Shown one piece after another: positions 24,265 through 35,515 of a stretch of 64,000 nt of DNA (positions within the stretch are counted from its first letter, which is position 1; each line of letters starts with the position of its first letter). The position numbers were made by a program, and so were the translations under genes. Source of the DNA: Nematostella vectensis (taxonomy: Eukaryota; Cnidaria; Anthozoa; Actiniaria; Edwardsiidae); the NCBI RefSeq assembly GCF_932526225.1, contig NC_064038.1:17721075-17785074 (forward strand). Reading direction: 5' to 3'. The notes under the pieces are model-generated. The model made no database searches and was not told where the DNA came from. It saw only the letters and a program-made list of their open reading frames with translations.

Positions 24265-24747
24265 CTGAATGGAGCAAAAACAAAATTTTAACAATTGTAT
24301 TAAGCAGCAAAACAGCAAACCAATGTCCCCTTATTAGACATGTAATCCAAAAAGCTGAAAATGACAAAAAGGCTATATACTTGCACTAAGAACTCATGAA
24401 AATTTTTGTGTGGAAAATTTACACCAAAATGACATGGTCATCACACCAGAGGAAGTGGCTTTGAATATCAAAATATTAAAGTTAATCAAAATCCTATCAA
24501 TTTCAAACAATGTACATCATGATATCGTCCAGTCCCTTTTTGTGTTGTATGCCCTCAATTTTTTAATTCCGACAAGTAGTGCTTCGCAGATAACACAAAC
24601 CTCAGCCTTGACAATTATTGATGTCACGCTCAACCTCATCCAATAATTGCTTATAATAATGATGACACACCGATAATCATTGTGGAAACACTGGTAATCA
24701 TTATGATAATGATGACAAGCTGATTATCCTTGTGATATAACACTCAC
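24265..24747. other. Intron 1
   Basis: AT-rich intron with an ATGATGAC-rich stretch near 24.65-24.74 kb; no other feature seen. Confidence 0.6.
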
Positions 24748-25449
24748 CCAGTCTGGATCAGAGGGATGAAAGTCAATATGGAAAGCTGTTCCCTCCTCTT
24801 CCACCACCCTCAGCTCATTCTGTCCAAATCGTTGACAAACGTGATTCAGCTCCTGTATCCGTAATCGCTTTGCTTCCAGCACATCAAGAGTCGAAAGCTT
24901 CTGGCTTGTTAAAGCTGGCTTCTGGACAACAGGTCTACTACGTTTGTCTTGTTCCACTTCATTCCTCTTTTTCCCTGTTCCATCCTTTCTGAAATCGCCC
25001 TCAACTTTCTTATTTTCAAATGATTCTGGTTGAATCGTCGACTCTTCCTGAATATTCTGTTGAGGTAATTTCTTTTCGTGCGAAAATTCGCATAAGTCGT
25101 TACGCTTACAACCAGAGCGGCTGAAGAAAAATCGACACCTTTTTCGAAGTCGCTTTTTAGGTGCGTCATTTACGGTTGTAGCGCACTCGTGTTTATCAGA
25201 GCTGCCTGGCTGAGTCTCACCCTCGGAAGCCGTGGGTAAACTTTCTGCTGTGGAAGGGCAGGAAGACCTTTCACTCTTATCGTCCTCTTTACTTATGATT
25301 TCTTTGTGTACAAACCGACATTTTTCACCGAACCTACAATTTCCTTTCTTCGCATAAAATCTGCAAACCTTTTGTCTCCTCGCGTTTTCTATCGGTGTTA
25401 ATGGGAGTTTGTTTTCAGCGCTCGCGACTTGCGCTGGTTCGTCCGCCAT
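24748..25449 (-). CDS. CCCH gene, coding exon 1 (two CCCH zinc fingers)
   Basis: The 702-bp exon encodes 234 residues from MADEPAQ. I chose the ATG at 25449 because its context AAGATGGCGG is a good Kozak site; in-frame ATGs 14 and 13 codons earlier (25491, 25488) have weaker context. Finger 1 uses C29, C38, C44, H48 and finger 2 uses C105, C114, C120, H124, both Cx8Cx5Cx3H, the classic RNA-binding CCCH spacing. The middle is Ser/Glu/Lys-rich. The end (LNHVCQRFGQNELRV ... FHPSDPDW) opens the RWD-like region. The donor is GACTGG|GTGAGT in phase 0. Confidence 0.9.
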
Positions 25450-25960
25450 CTTGTGTCGTGGGACATCCTCACGTGGGTCGGGGGACATCATATTTATGGG
25501 ACGAAATTTACATTTGGTGGTGCAACAGGCTGCTCCCTAGTCCCCCGCGCAGCCGTTAGCTGACGTTTTGCATGTCTCGTATTGTTTTTGTATTTATTTT
25601 TGTAGTAAGTAATGTTGTTGACACAATAAAGTTGAAAAAGAAAAACTAGATCTTAAAAATAACTCCATTCTATTGCTAAAGCATAAAATTGTCTAATGGT
25701 GATAATATTTTTTTTAGAAACATAAACAACAGTTTCGCTAAGTTGATTTCTTTTCGGAAGCCTCACGAACTCTTCTCGGAACTATCCACGACTCTTTTCG
25801 GAGAGAAGTGAGTATATCGACTATTTGATGTCTTTTACATAAGCGCACCCCCCAAATAAGTGTCCCCTCCTCTCCCACTAAAAAAGATCCCAACTTGATT
25901 GGTGTAAATCTAAATTTTACTTAGTTTGCATTGACACCCTCACATTACAACACGGGTCGG
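25450..25960. promoter_or_regulatory. Presumed 5' region of the CCCH gene
   Basis: Upstream of exon 1. It holds a C/G-rich patch (CCTAGTCCCCCGCGCAGCC near 25540) in otherwise AT-rich DNA. I cannot place a transcription start or core element. Confidence 0.3.
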
Positions 25961-28900
25961 TATCACCGCTTAATGTAACAACTGCCGCTTAATGTAACAC
26001 TAGCGCTTAATTTAACAAAAATCGCCGCTTAATATAACACTGACGCTTAATGTAACAAACATCGCCGCTTAATGTAATACTAACGCTTAATGTAACAAAC
26101 ATCGCCGCTTAATGTAATACTAACGCTTAATGTAACAAACATCGCCGGTTAACGTAATACTAACGCTTAATGTAACAAACATCGCCGGTTAACGTAATAC
26201 TAACGCTTAATGTAACAAACATCGCCGGTTAACGTAATACTAACGCTTGATGTAACAAACATCGCCGCTTAATGTCATACTAACGCTTAATGTAAGAACA
26301 AATCAACGCTTAATGTAAGAACAAATCAACGCTTAATGTAAGAACAAATCAACGCCTAATGTAAGAACAAATCAACGCTTAATGTAAGAACAAATCAACG
26401 CTTAATGTAAGAACAAATCAACGCTTAATGTAAGAACAAATCAACGCTTAATGTAAGAACAAATCAACGCTTAATGTAAGAACAAATCAACGCCTAATGT
26501 AAGAACAAATCAACGCTTAATGTAAGAACAAATCAACGCCTAATGTAAGAACAAATCAACGCTTAATGTAAGAACAAATCAACGCTTAATGTAAGAACAA
26601 ATCAACGCTTAATGTAAAAACAAATCAACGCTTAATGTAAGAACAAATCAACGCTTAATGTAAGAACAAATCAACGCTTAATGTAATAAAACAGTTAACG
26701 CTTAATGTAAGAACAAATCAACGCTTAATGTAAGAACAAATCAACGCTTAATGTAATAAAACAGTTAACGCTTAATGTAAGAACAAATCAACGCTTAATG
26801 TAAGAACAAATCAACGCTTAATGTAAGAACAAATCAACGCTTAATGTAAGAACAAATCAACGCTTAATGTAAAAACAAATCAACGCCTAATGTAAGAACA
26901 AATCAACGCTTAATGTAAGAACAAATCAACGCCTAATGAAAGAACAAATCAACGCTTAATGTAAGAACAAATCAACGCTTAATGTAAGAACAAATCAACG
27001 CTTAATGTAAAAACAAATCAACGCTTAATGTAAGAACAAATCAACGCTTAATGTAAGAACAAATCAACGCTTAATGTAATAAAACAGTTAACGCTTAATG
27101 TAAGAACAAATCAACGCTTAATGTAAGAACAAATCAACGCTTAATGTAAAAACAAATCAACGCTTAATGTAAGAACAAATCAACGCTTAATGTAAGAACA
27201 AATCAACGCTTAATGTAATAAAACAGTTAACGCTTAATGTAATAAAACAGTTAACGCTTAATGTAATAAAACAGTTAACGCTTAATGTAATAAAACAGTT
27301 AACGCTTAATGTAATAAAACAGTTAACGCTTAATGTAATAAAACAGTTAACGCTTAATGTAATAAAACAGTTAACGCTTAATGTAATAAAACAGTTAACG
27401 CTTAATGTAATAAAACAGTTAACGCTTAATGTAATAAAACAGTTAACGCTTAATGTAATAAAACAGTTAACGCTTAATGTAATAAAACAGTTAACGCTTA
27501 ATGTAATAAAACAGTTAACGCTTAATGTAATAAAACAGTTAACGCTTAATGTAATAAAACAGTTAACGCTTAATGTAATAAAACAGTTATCGCTTAATGT
27601 AATAAAACAGTTAACGCTTAATGTAATAAAACAGTTAACGCTTAATGTAATAAAACAGTTAACGCTTAATGTAATAAAACAGTTAACGCTTAATGTAATA
27701 AAACAGTTAACGCTTAATGTAATAAAACAGTTAACGCTTAATGTAATAAAACAGTTAACGCTTAATGTAATAAAACAGTTAACGCTTAATGTAATAAAAC
27801 AGTTAACGCTTAATGTAATAAAACAGTTAACGCTTAATGTAATAAAACAGTTAACGCTTAATGTAATAAAACAGTTAACGCTTAATGTAATAAAACAGTT
27901 AACGCTTAACGTAATAAAACAGTTAACGCTTAACGTAATAAAACAGTTAACGCTTAATGTAATAAAACAGTTAACGCTTAATGTAATAAAACAGTTAACG
28001 CTTAATGTAATAAAACAGTTAACGCTTAATGTAATAAAACAGTTAACGCTTAATGTAATAAAACAGTTAACGCTTAATGTAATAAAACAGTTAACGCTTA
28101 ATGTAATAAAACAGTTAACGCTTAATGTAATAAAACAGTTAACGCTTAATGTAATAAAACAGTTAACGCTTAATGTAATAAAACAGTTAACGCTTAATGT
28201 AATAAAACAGTTAACGCTTAATGTAATAAAACAGTTAACGCTTAATGTAATAAAACAGTTAACGCTTAATGTAATAAAACAGTTAACGCTTTAATGTAAT
28301 AAAACAGTTAACGCTTAATGTAATAAAACAGTTAACGCTTAATGTAATAAAACAGTTAACGCTTAATGTAATAAAACAGTTAACGCTTAATGTAATAAAA
28401 CAGTTAACGCTTAATGTAATAAAACAGTTAACGCTTAACGTAATAAAACAGTTAACGCTTAATGTAATAAAACAGTTAACGCTTAATGTAATAAAACAGT
28501 TAACGCTTAATGTAATAAAACAGTTAACGCTTAACGTAATAAAACAGTTAACGCTTAATGTAATAAAACAGTTAACGCTTAATGTAATAAAACAGTTAAC
28601 GCTTAATGTAATAAAACAGTTAACGCTTAATGTAATAAAACAGTTAACGCTTAATGTAATAAAACAGTTAACGCTTAACGTAATAAAACAGTTAACGCTT
28701 AATGTAATAAAACAGTTAACGCTTAATGTAATAAAACAGTCAACGCTTAATGTAATAAAACAGTTAACGCTTAATGTAATAAAACAGTCAACGCTTAATG
28801 TAATAAAACAGTTAACGCTTAATGTAATAAAACAGTCAACGCTTAATGTAATAAAACAGTTAACGCTTAATGTAATAAAACAGTCAACGCTTAATGTAAT

Positions 28901-29265
28901 AAAACAGTCAACGCTTAATGTAATAAAACAGTTAACGCTTAATGTAATAAAACAGTCAACGCTTAATGTAATAAAACAGTTAACGCTTAATGTAATAAAA
29001 CAGTCAACGCTTAATGTAATAAAACAGTTAACGCTTAATGTAATAAAACAGTCAACGCTTAATGTAATAAAACAGTTAACGCTTAATGTAATAAAACAGT
29101 CAACGCTTAATGTAATAAAACAGTCAACGCTTAATGTAATAAAACAGTTAACGCTTAATGTAATAAAACAGTCAACGCTTAATGTAATAAAACAGTTAAC
29201 GCTTAATGTAATAAAACAGTTAACGCTTAATGTAATAAAACAGTTAACGCTTAATGTAATAAAAC
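25960..29265. repeat. CGCTTAATGTAA array (40-, 23- and 24-bp phases)
   Basis: Three successive forms share the core CGCTTAATGTAA. 25.97-26.28 kb is a 40-bp dimer with AACAAACATCGCCG. 26.28-27.2 kb is mostly a 23-bp unit with GAACAAATCAA, with a few 24-bp units mixed in. 27.2-29.26 kb is a 24-bp unit with TAAAACAGTTAA. Between 28.74 and 29.18 kb CAGTCAAC and CAGTTAAC units largely alternate, a two-unit higher-order pattern. The 24-bp part yields a 334-codon ITLSVNCF repeat frame on minus, an artefact. It does not overlap a splice site that I can see. Confidence 0.96.
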
Positions 29266-29377
29266 AGGCAGGCAGGCAGGCTTCCATGCACAGTTGCTAT
29301 GGTGTGAAATTTTGGGAATTAACTATTTACATTGTTTTAACATTCTTAAAAGAATGTCAAAGGTATAAAAATATCGG

Positions 29378-29611
29378 CTATAAAAGGCCAGTGAGATCTA
29401 GTTCAGCTATACCGCGCTTGAATGCGCGGTTCCCTTTTCTAAGTCCGTTTGGAATAGCATCCCAAAGCCGAGGGGCCAGATATCGAAACGATTTCATCCC
29501 ATATGTAGTAGTGTTTACTTTAGGTAAAGTCATTTTAACATCTCCGCGTAGGTTATAACTGGAGTCCCTGATATTGATCAGCTCAGAACTGCAGAAATAC
29601 TTGAAGGGACC
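29378..29611 (-). pseudogene. LINE RT C-terminal fragment (L2/CR1-like)
   Basis: The minus strand reads GPFKYFCSSELINIRDSSY, then NLRGDVKMTLPKVNTTTYG, MKSFRYLAPRLWDAIPNGLR and ends ...LDLTGLL stop. The pattern YNLR...L..P..T..YG..SF.Y.....W..IP is the usual end of CR1/L2-type reverse transcriptases. Two stops lie just upstream, so it is a dead 3' fragment. Confidence 0.75.
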
Positions 29612-29848
29612 TTACTACTTTTAGAACTGATTTTGAAAACTAAAGATAGCATTTTTTTTCAAGCCTTTGATTTTCTACAGTTTTTCGGCAGTTTTTGTAA
29701 CTTGATTCGTGGTCACAGTATACGAAGCGTCCTTTCATTTACTTTTTCTAATTTGAAAGACAGGCGCTTGCTGCAGAAATGCCACGTTTCGGAGCAATAG
29801 TTCAAATGGGGGGGGGGGGGATAAAAGCTTGGTAAAGTTTGATATGTA

Positions 29849-30117
29849 CAGGCCCGTACCTAGGATTTTTTTTGGGGGGTGCGAAATCCGAAAAAGTGAA
29901 GGGGGGAGGGAGAGTTAGGGAGTTCTCTGATAAAAGTTCAACCACCAAGGCTGCCTTTGAAGCATGCCTTTGCCGTCCCGTATCTCCACAGGACGTTTAA
30001 TTTTAGATTTGGTTACATACAAGAGGGATCTAGTTTATTATTCTTAGTTTTGTCTACAAATAGCACGTCTATTGAGACGTGCGTTCGCACCCCTGCACCC
30101 CCCTGGGTACAGGACTG
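29849..30117. mobile_element. hAT-like MITE (269 bp)
   Basis: Imperfect terminal inverted repeats, CAGGCCCGTACCTAGG at the left and CAGTCCTGTACCCAGG as the reverse complement of the right, both followed by G/C runs. The CAG ends suggest a hAT-type family. An 8-bp target duplication is not clear (GATATGTA and ATGTATGT flank it). Confidence 0.65.
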
Positions 30118-30186
30118 ATGTATGTCCTGTGGGAGCATCTTTTTCATTCGTCGTAGAACTGCAGTTTGTCGGCTTAAAAAAAACTA

Positions 30187-30250
30187 CAACGCTTACTGTA
30201 ATAACGGACTTAACGCTTAATTTAAGAACACTCGACGCTTAATGTAATAA
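30187..30250. repeat. Three outlying CGCTTAATGTAA units
   Basis: Diverged units (CGCTTACTGTAAT, CGCTTAATTTAAG, CGCTTAATGTAAT) on the far side of the transposon cluster. The array once extended here, or was split by insertion. Confidence 0.8.
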
Positions 30251-30310
30251 CCATAAATTTAACTAAGAACGAAAATACTCATATCTCGGGATGGAAACAT
30301 TGTCGGAAAA

Positions 30311-30513
30311 CCACACTTGGAGAATGTCATGTAGGTATCAAGGGGGGTGCATAAACAGTCATGTGAGGTGTGACGTCATCGATGACGTCATTGTAATACA
30401 GTCATTAAAACGAAAATACTCATCACATCGTCGGGCAGCCACACTTCGATGACGTCATACCTCACATGACTATTTATGCACCCCCTTGACACCTTGACAT
30501 TCTCCGAGTGTGG
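30311..30513. mobile_element. Foldback element with GACGTCATCG arms
   Basis: Arms at 30311-30381 and 30446-30513 are inverted copies (CCACACTYGGAGAATGTCA ... GTGACGTCATCG versus GTATGACGTCATCG) separated by about 64 bp. No coding capacity. It could form a long hairpin. Confidence 0.8.
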
Positions 30514-30785
30514 TCTACGTATTATCACAACTTCTTGACATTCTCCGAGTGTGGTCTACGTATTATCACAACTTCTTAACATTCTCCGAGTGTGGTCTAC
30601 GTATTATCACAACTTGTTGACATTCTCCGAGTGTGGTCTACGTATTATCACACCTTGTTGACATTCTCCGAGTGTGGTCTACGTATTATCACAACTTCTT
30701 GACATTCTCCGAGTGTGGTCTACGTATTATCACAACTTCTTGACATTCTCCGAGTGTGGTCTACGTATTATCACAACTTCTTGAT
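30492..30785. repeat. 41-bp array grown from the foldback arm
   Basis: Seven units of 41 bp with the core CTTGACATTCTCCGAGTG. The first unit starts in the outer end of the foldback's right arm, so the array was seeded by that element. Confidence 0.9.
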
Positions 30786-30883
30786 ACTGTACCTATGTCC
30801 TATGTGCGCAAATTTTTGTTCTCAATCGATTCAGAAGCTGGTATTTTCCACAGAAATGAAATAAGCTCCCCCTCCCCGATGTG

Positions 30884-31594
30884 CTATTCGTTATTGCCTT
30901 GATGCGATATCGCTAGGCTGTTTATTCTTGTTTGACAATCGTTCAGTACGTCCTGTCTGACGACCCAGTACGAAGGCTTGGTTCGGTCATACGAGACAAC
31001 TTGCACGTGTCGATCAGTCACCACGAAACCCAACACAAACAGCGCCTGTACGACACTGCTACACTCCAGATAATAAGAAATAACGCGACGCTTATAGCAC
31101 GTGTCTTTCACGTGAAAGTAGAATAATTTGAGCAGATGGTTATCCTCGTAAAATGGTACTGGGCTGAAGTATTCCCCGGCGTATACTTCATACGAGGCGT
31201 CAGCCATTTGTACTGGAATCACCTCCCTGACATATGAACGGATTTTGAGACACTCGGACACATGCGGGCCCCATGACTTCACTAGTCCGACCACACTGTC
31301 TGCTATTTCCTCCGCCTGGTAATACTTGCCGCCGTTTGACAACTCAGTCATGATATTCGTCGCCAAAGTAAAAAGCTGCTGTGCTGCAGCGCTGAATTCT
31401 GATCCCAACACAGTGCCATAGACGCCGGGCCAGCTCTTTGCCGATTCAAGCTGCTTTTTCAGTGATTCAGGGGTCAGCAGAATATGCGAATGATCAGATC
31501 CGGAAGGTGCAGCGCGTTGCTCAGTATTAACTTCAGAACTGATATCATAAAAACTCTCCGCGCCCCGTGATGACTTTGACACAGCGTGACCCAT
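30884..31594 (-). CDS. Single-exon protein of unknown function, 236 codons, putative N-myristoylation
   Basis: An intact frame starts ATG GGT CAC GCT and ends TAA. The N-terminus MGHAVSKS has Gly2 and Ser6, the pattern for N-myristoylation. It is followed by a Ser-rich stretch and then a compact, predicted helical domain (LTPESLKKQLESAK, LFTLATNIMTEL, VVGLVKSWGPHVSECL). The end has aromatic-rich strands (YEVYAGEYFSPVPFYEDN, FYFHVKDTCYKRRVISYY). No signal peptide or membrane segment. Coding-like composition, sense in one frame only and single-exon form suggest a real gene; I recognise no family. It lies between the foldback cluster and the LTR element, transcribed toward the arrays. Confidence 0.7.
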   Translation of the reverse strand: MGHAVSKSSRGAESFYDISSEVNTEQRAAPSGSDHSHILLTPESLKKQLESAKSWPGVYGTVLGSEFSAAAQQLFTLATNIMTELSNGGKYYQAEEIADSVVGLVKSWGPHVSECLKIRSYVREVIPVQMADASYEVYAGEYFSPVPFYEDNHLLKLFYFHVKDTCYKRRVISYYLECSSVVQALFVLGFVVTDRHVQVVSYDRTKPSYWVVRQDVLNDCQTRINSLAISHQGNNE

Positions 31595-32692
31595 GATGCC
31601 CCTCCTAAGCCCTTTTCTCTATGGAGTTTAACGTGTGTCCAAGTACGCTATTTTGAATAATTTTGGCTTTGTCCAAGGCTTTTAGCATTCTTATCTGAGT
31701 CGCTTGCACCTGCAATTTTCTAAATGCATCGTTGGACCAATTACACTTCATCCATGTATCGACGATAGGCGGACTTTACTGATGTGTGAAAACGACGCGT
31801 ATTTTCTGTAATGTAGCCTTATATTGGATCACAGGAAACCCTGCATTTTAAAGCTCTAGAAAATGAAAGCTTCTGCGTTTCCTATATGCCGTCTTATTAT
31901 GTAATTTAAGATCGCTAATGTCTAAGATCAAGCCAGAAGCAAAGCTTCTACTGTCACAGGTGTAAATCTTATGCAAACAAATCGCCAAAGTTTTTAATAA
32001 AAGAGATTCTGGAGTTAGCACTTTCTAATGATGTGTTTGTTTGTTGTCAAGTGCTATCGATACTGAGGTATTTATGAGAAAGGTAACGCGATGATTTTAG
32101 CATCGACCCTATAATAGGGAATGTTGTCTCCTGCGGAGTTTTTCTATGAGTCAAACTTACTGTCGCTTAACATTTTCTTCGATGTGTTTTATCTTAGACC
32201 CTTTTCATTGCCTTTTGCTGGGGCAGGTCAAAGTGCAATAATAACTTTTGTTAGTTTACCGCGAACACAAAATGTTTAATGCTTACTTATCAGTTCGTCG
32301 GAGCGTGATACTTGATGTTATTCGGGGTGTGCATATTGTGAGGATCCGGACGCGGACTGACGGACTATCTTTTCAAAGTATTTTCTGTATGATAATAAAT
32401 AAACATATGGACATGACTTCGTGGTATCCATTCTTTTTCGCAGGGGACAAAAAGGGGAGGCTGCCCAGGTGTGATATCATCAACATCGGGTGGTTTTTTT
32501 GGATGGCATGATGCTAAAGGTGATTTGTTTATGGTGTAGACTAAAAAGGGCTAAGAGAAAGGTAGAGAAAGATATAAGTATATAGGTAGTGTGTAAAGAA
32601 GATTAGTTGAAGGGGGTATCTGTGTTGTGTGTGTACGGTATATTATCGCGGTAATGTAGTGTAGATGTTAATGTGGGGATAAGGAAGGGGAT
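31595..32692. other. Intergenic, nothing recognised
   Basis: No repeat, RNA gene or supported exon seen. Short open frames (for example 87 codons at 32248) lack motifs. Confidence 0.5.
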
Positions 32693-32871
32693 TGTATCGT
32701 TTCTTAGCTGAAGGAACGATGAAGAACGAAGAAAGAACACCGAGACATATGAGACGACTATATTCTTTATCCCAAAGAACAACAACTACAAGTCTACGAA
32801 ACTCGTACAAGCGTGTCTACGCACGTGGTGTGTGACGTCACCGGAAGTTGTATAAACCGGATATCGTTACA
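32693..32871 (-). repeat. 3' LTR (179 bp)
   Basis: TG...CA ends; on plus it starts TGTATCGTTTCTTAGC and ends CCGGATATCGTTACA. It differs from the 5' LTR at four positions. Confidence 0.93.
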
Positions 32872-32882
32872 TCTCCTCTTTC
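32872..32882 (-). promoter_or_regulatory. Polypurine tract
   Basis: The minus strand reads GAAAGAGGAGA directly before the 3' LTR: the expected primer for plus-strand DNA synthesis. Confidence 0.85.
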
Positions 32883-32933
32883 AAAAATTTAAAAAAATAC
32901 ACTAACAAAATGTCACTGTCCTGGATAATAAAA

Positions 32934-33356
32934 CTATTGAAAACGTACAGGCGGTTTCACAACCCTTCCTGAACGCGTGCGTTGCTCCGCTGGGACATCG
33001 GGGACATCCTGGGCAGCATTCTCCGGGGCTTTCTCTGAAGGTTGTTTCTCCTGCTGCTGCTGCTTGTGTGTCGTAGGCATCGCCAGTTTAGCAGGTCTGC
33101 TTGGGGAAGGGCAGTGCATTTCTATCTCTTCTTGCTGCGGTGTCTGCATCTGCTCTCTGGTTTTCCGCAGGTGTCGTCTGTTTCGTCGGTAAACCCGTCC
33201 GTCTTCAGTACGTACCTGATATGATCGAATATCAACTTTTCCTTCAACTCTTGCTTGCTTCCATTGCTTGGCCCTTCCCACTGTCTTTGTAGGTTGTAGA
33301 CGCACAACATCTCCTTGTTTCAGCTCTTCTAACTCCTTCGCTCCACGGTTGTAATT
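32934..33356 (-). pseudogene. Integrase C-terminal tail
   Basis: A frame different from the upstream one carries QKLTLQKARQ, ELKQGDVVRLQP, a DGRVYRRNRRHLRKT basic patch and the end RTRSGRVVKPPVRFQ stop. These fit the C-terminal DNA-binding tail of Gypsy integrases. It is joined abruptly to the catalytic core at about 33400, where a block containing the third catalytic residue is absent. Confidence 0.85.
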
Positions 33357-34936
33357 CAGGCTTTGCCTTGCCTTCTGTAGCGTGAGCTTCTGGCGTAACC
33401 TGGGGAGCTGGTCACATGTTCAATTCCATAACTGTTTGTATACTGTCTAAACTCATGTGAGTCGAATGGCGGGCCATTGTCACTCATAATCTGGTCTGGA
33501 ATACCATGTCTGGCCACATGTGGTTTGATCTTCCTCATCAATTCTTTCGCAGTCTTGCCTTCCAACCTGTCAACCTCAAAGAAGCCTGAATAGTAATCAA
33601 CTGTTAGTACAAAGTCTTTCCCATTCAGTTCAAACAGGTCTATGCCTACTTTCTCCCATGGGCGGTTGGGGATTTCATGGCATATGATTGGCTCTTTGCC
33701 TTGCTCTGATAAGTGACTGTTGCAAATCTCACATTTGGCAACATACTCTTCTACTTCTTTATTCATTCCGGGCCAGTATAGGACTTCTCTAGCCCTGCGG
33801 AGACATCCCTGGATCCCTATGTGACTGGCATGTATCTTAGTCAACATTTCTACTCTGGAACTGTTGGGAATCACTAACCTCTCTCCCTTGAAGACCAGGC
33901 CGTATTGAAGTGACAACTCATCTCTAAAAGAGTAGTAATATCTGATGCTCACAGGAACGTCATCCTTCACCTCTGGCCAGCCTTGTCGGATTATAGACTT
34001 CAGCTCTCTCATTGTTGTGTCCTGCTCTGTAGCTTGTCGTAGTGATACTTGGGTAGCTTCGGAGACAGGTAGAAACTGTATCATGTCAATACTTTCTACT
34101 TCTCGCTCAGTCGTACCTCTCATCTCTCCTAGTAGCATCACATCTCCTACATCATCTCGACTAGCACTCCTCCTCTGCCCTCGGAAGGCTCTGCTTAGGG
34201 TGTCTGCAAGGTACATTTCAGCTCCTCTCTTATAGTTGACTTGCAGGTCAAACTTCTGTAGTCGCAACATCATTCTTTGTAGGCGCTTGGGGGCACTAAT
34301 GAGGCTTTTCTTGAAAATGCTTTCAAGAGGTTTGTGATCCGTTTCAACTTTTATTGGCCGTCCATACAGATAATGCTCGAAGTGCTCCACTCCAAATACA
34401 ATGGACAGCATTTCTTTCTCAATCTGAGCATAGTTCTTCTCGGTTTCTGTTAGAGAACGTGACGCATATGCGATGGGCTGTCCCTTCTGCATTAGACAGG
34501 CTCCCATCCCTTTCTCTGATGCATCACACTGCAGCTCGACTTCTTCGTGTGGGTCGAAGAACTTCAGAACTGGTGCTTGTGAAACAATCTTCTTCACATT
34601 CTTGAAGCTTTGTCCTTGTACTTGCTCGTCCCAGTGGAACTGGTTCTCTTCTCTGAGCACTTCGCGCATCGGTGCAGCTGCTTCTGAGAGATTCGGTGCA
34701 AACTTCTGGAGGTAATTTGCCATACCAAGCAACCTCTTGATATCTTGCTTGTTTGTTGGTGTAGGCATCTCTTCAATACCCTGTAACTTGTCGGGGTCTG
34801 GCTTCAACCCGTCTGTCGATACCACGTGACCCATGAACTTGACTTCAGCACAACGCAGCTTCAGCTTCTCCCTGTTGAGTTTGATACCCTTTTGGCGACA
34901 GCGAACGGCATCCTCGTCCACCTGTACCTTCACCAT
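33356..34936 (-). pseudogene. RT thumb / RNase H / integrase part of pol
   Basis: The frame of 526 codons starts inside RT after the deleted catalytic block. RNase H follows (CDAS with D138, E174, TDHK with D200). The integrase zinc domain uses H369, H372, C402 and C405. The catalytic core has D433 (GIDLFE) and D486 (SDNGPP), but the third acidic residue is missing because the frame ends soon after SSPGYA. Non-functional. Confidence 0.9.
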
Positions 34937-35515
34937 GGGGTGCCAAATGTAGTCAGGAAACTACTCTCGTCATCCAGTTGTATATGCCAGAATCCGTTCT
35001 TCGCATCTACAACACTGAACACCTTGGCATTAGTAAGCTGCGGAAGTAAGTCATCAATCACTGGTAGAGGGTATCTATTCCTCTTTAACGCTTTGTTAAG
35101 AGGCTTCGGATCTATGCAGAGTCTTATCTTTCCGTTAGGCTTCTTGACAACAACCATTGAGGATACCCATTCTGTGGGAACATCTACCGACTGAAGGACT
35201 CCTAACCCAACTAACCGATCAACTTCGTTCTTGAGTGGTTCTCGTACTGCCAGGGGCACCTTCCTGACTGGGAGGATTACAGGGGGGACAGTTGCATCGA
35301 GCTCTAGGTGTAGCTTTTGATCTGGTTTACCCTCCCCTTTAAACACATCTGGAAATTCACTAACTGGGTCTGAGGTTGGGCTTGAGTCTGACAAAGACAT
35401 AATGTTCTCACTGTTCACTGTCATTAGCTTGAAATTCTGCACGGACTGTGCACCTAGCAGTGGGGTGTAGCCTCTAGGGACTATTGCAAACTTCGTCAGC
35501 AGTAGATCATCCTTG
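34930..35515 (-). pseudogene. Protease end / RT fingers part of pol
   Basis: This frame continues the protease after a one-base frameshift near 35515 and runs into RT (KIRLCIDPKPLNKAL, FSVVDAKNGFWHIQL with the first catalytic Asp). It ends at a TGA just after FGTPW. A few codons later the sequence jumps from the MPF stretch to RCRQKGIKL, so the block with the second catalytic Asp pair is lost. RT is therefore inactive. Confidence 0.9.

Larger units (their letters stand above)
260..25449 (-). other. Gene span: CCCH zinc-finger / RWD-like / Cys-rich protein (3' end outside window)
   Basis: This gene was rebuilt from splice sites and phase. Coding exons (minus order) are 25449-24748, 24264-24205, 22920-22868, 21348-21204, 20644-20034, 15484-15377, 3767-3686 and 393 to about 279-260. 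All internal phases join (0,0,2,0,2,2,0), giving about 620 codons so far. In order it encodes two CCCH fingers, an RWD-like segment (exon 1 end to exon 4), a charged linker, and a region with Cys pairs (ECEKC, RCSRC, CLNC, WCKKC). The Cys-pair region resembles what I recall lying ahead of a CHY-type zinc finger in uncharacterised eukaryotic proteins; that finger, if present, would be beyond the left edge. CCCH fingers usually bind RNA. I cannot name an ortholog. Introns 2, 3 and 6 carry tandem arrays built on their own 5' splice sites. Confidence 0.8.
29266..30186. mobile_element. Transposon cluster interrupting the CGCTTAATGTAA array
   Basis: About 0.9 kb of foreign sequence separates the main array from three outlying, diverged units at 30187-30250. 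It opens with (GGCA)n and contains a LINE 3' coding end, a poly-G run (about 29808-29820) and a hAT-like MITE, listed separately. Confidence 0.7.

Noticed and set aside
28283-29287. 334-codon ITLSVNCF repeat protein
   Set aside because: Product of the 24-bp array; no unique domain or splice support.
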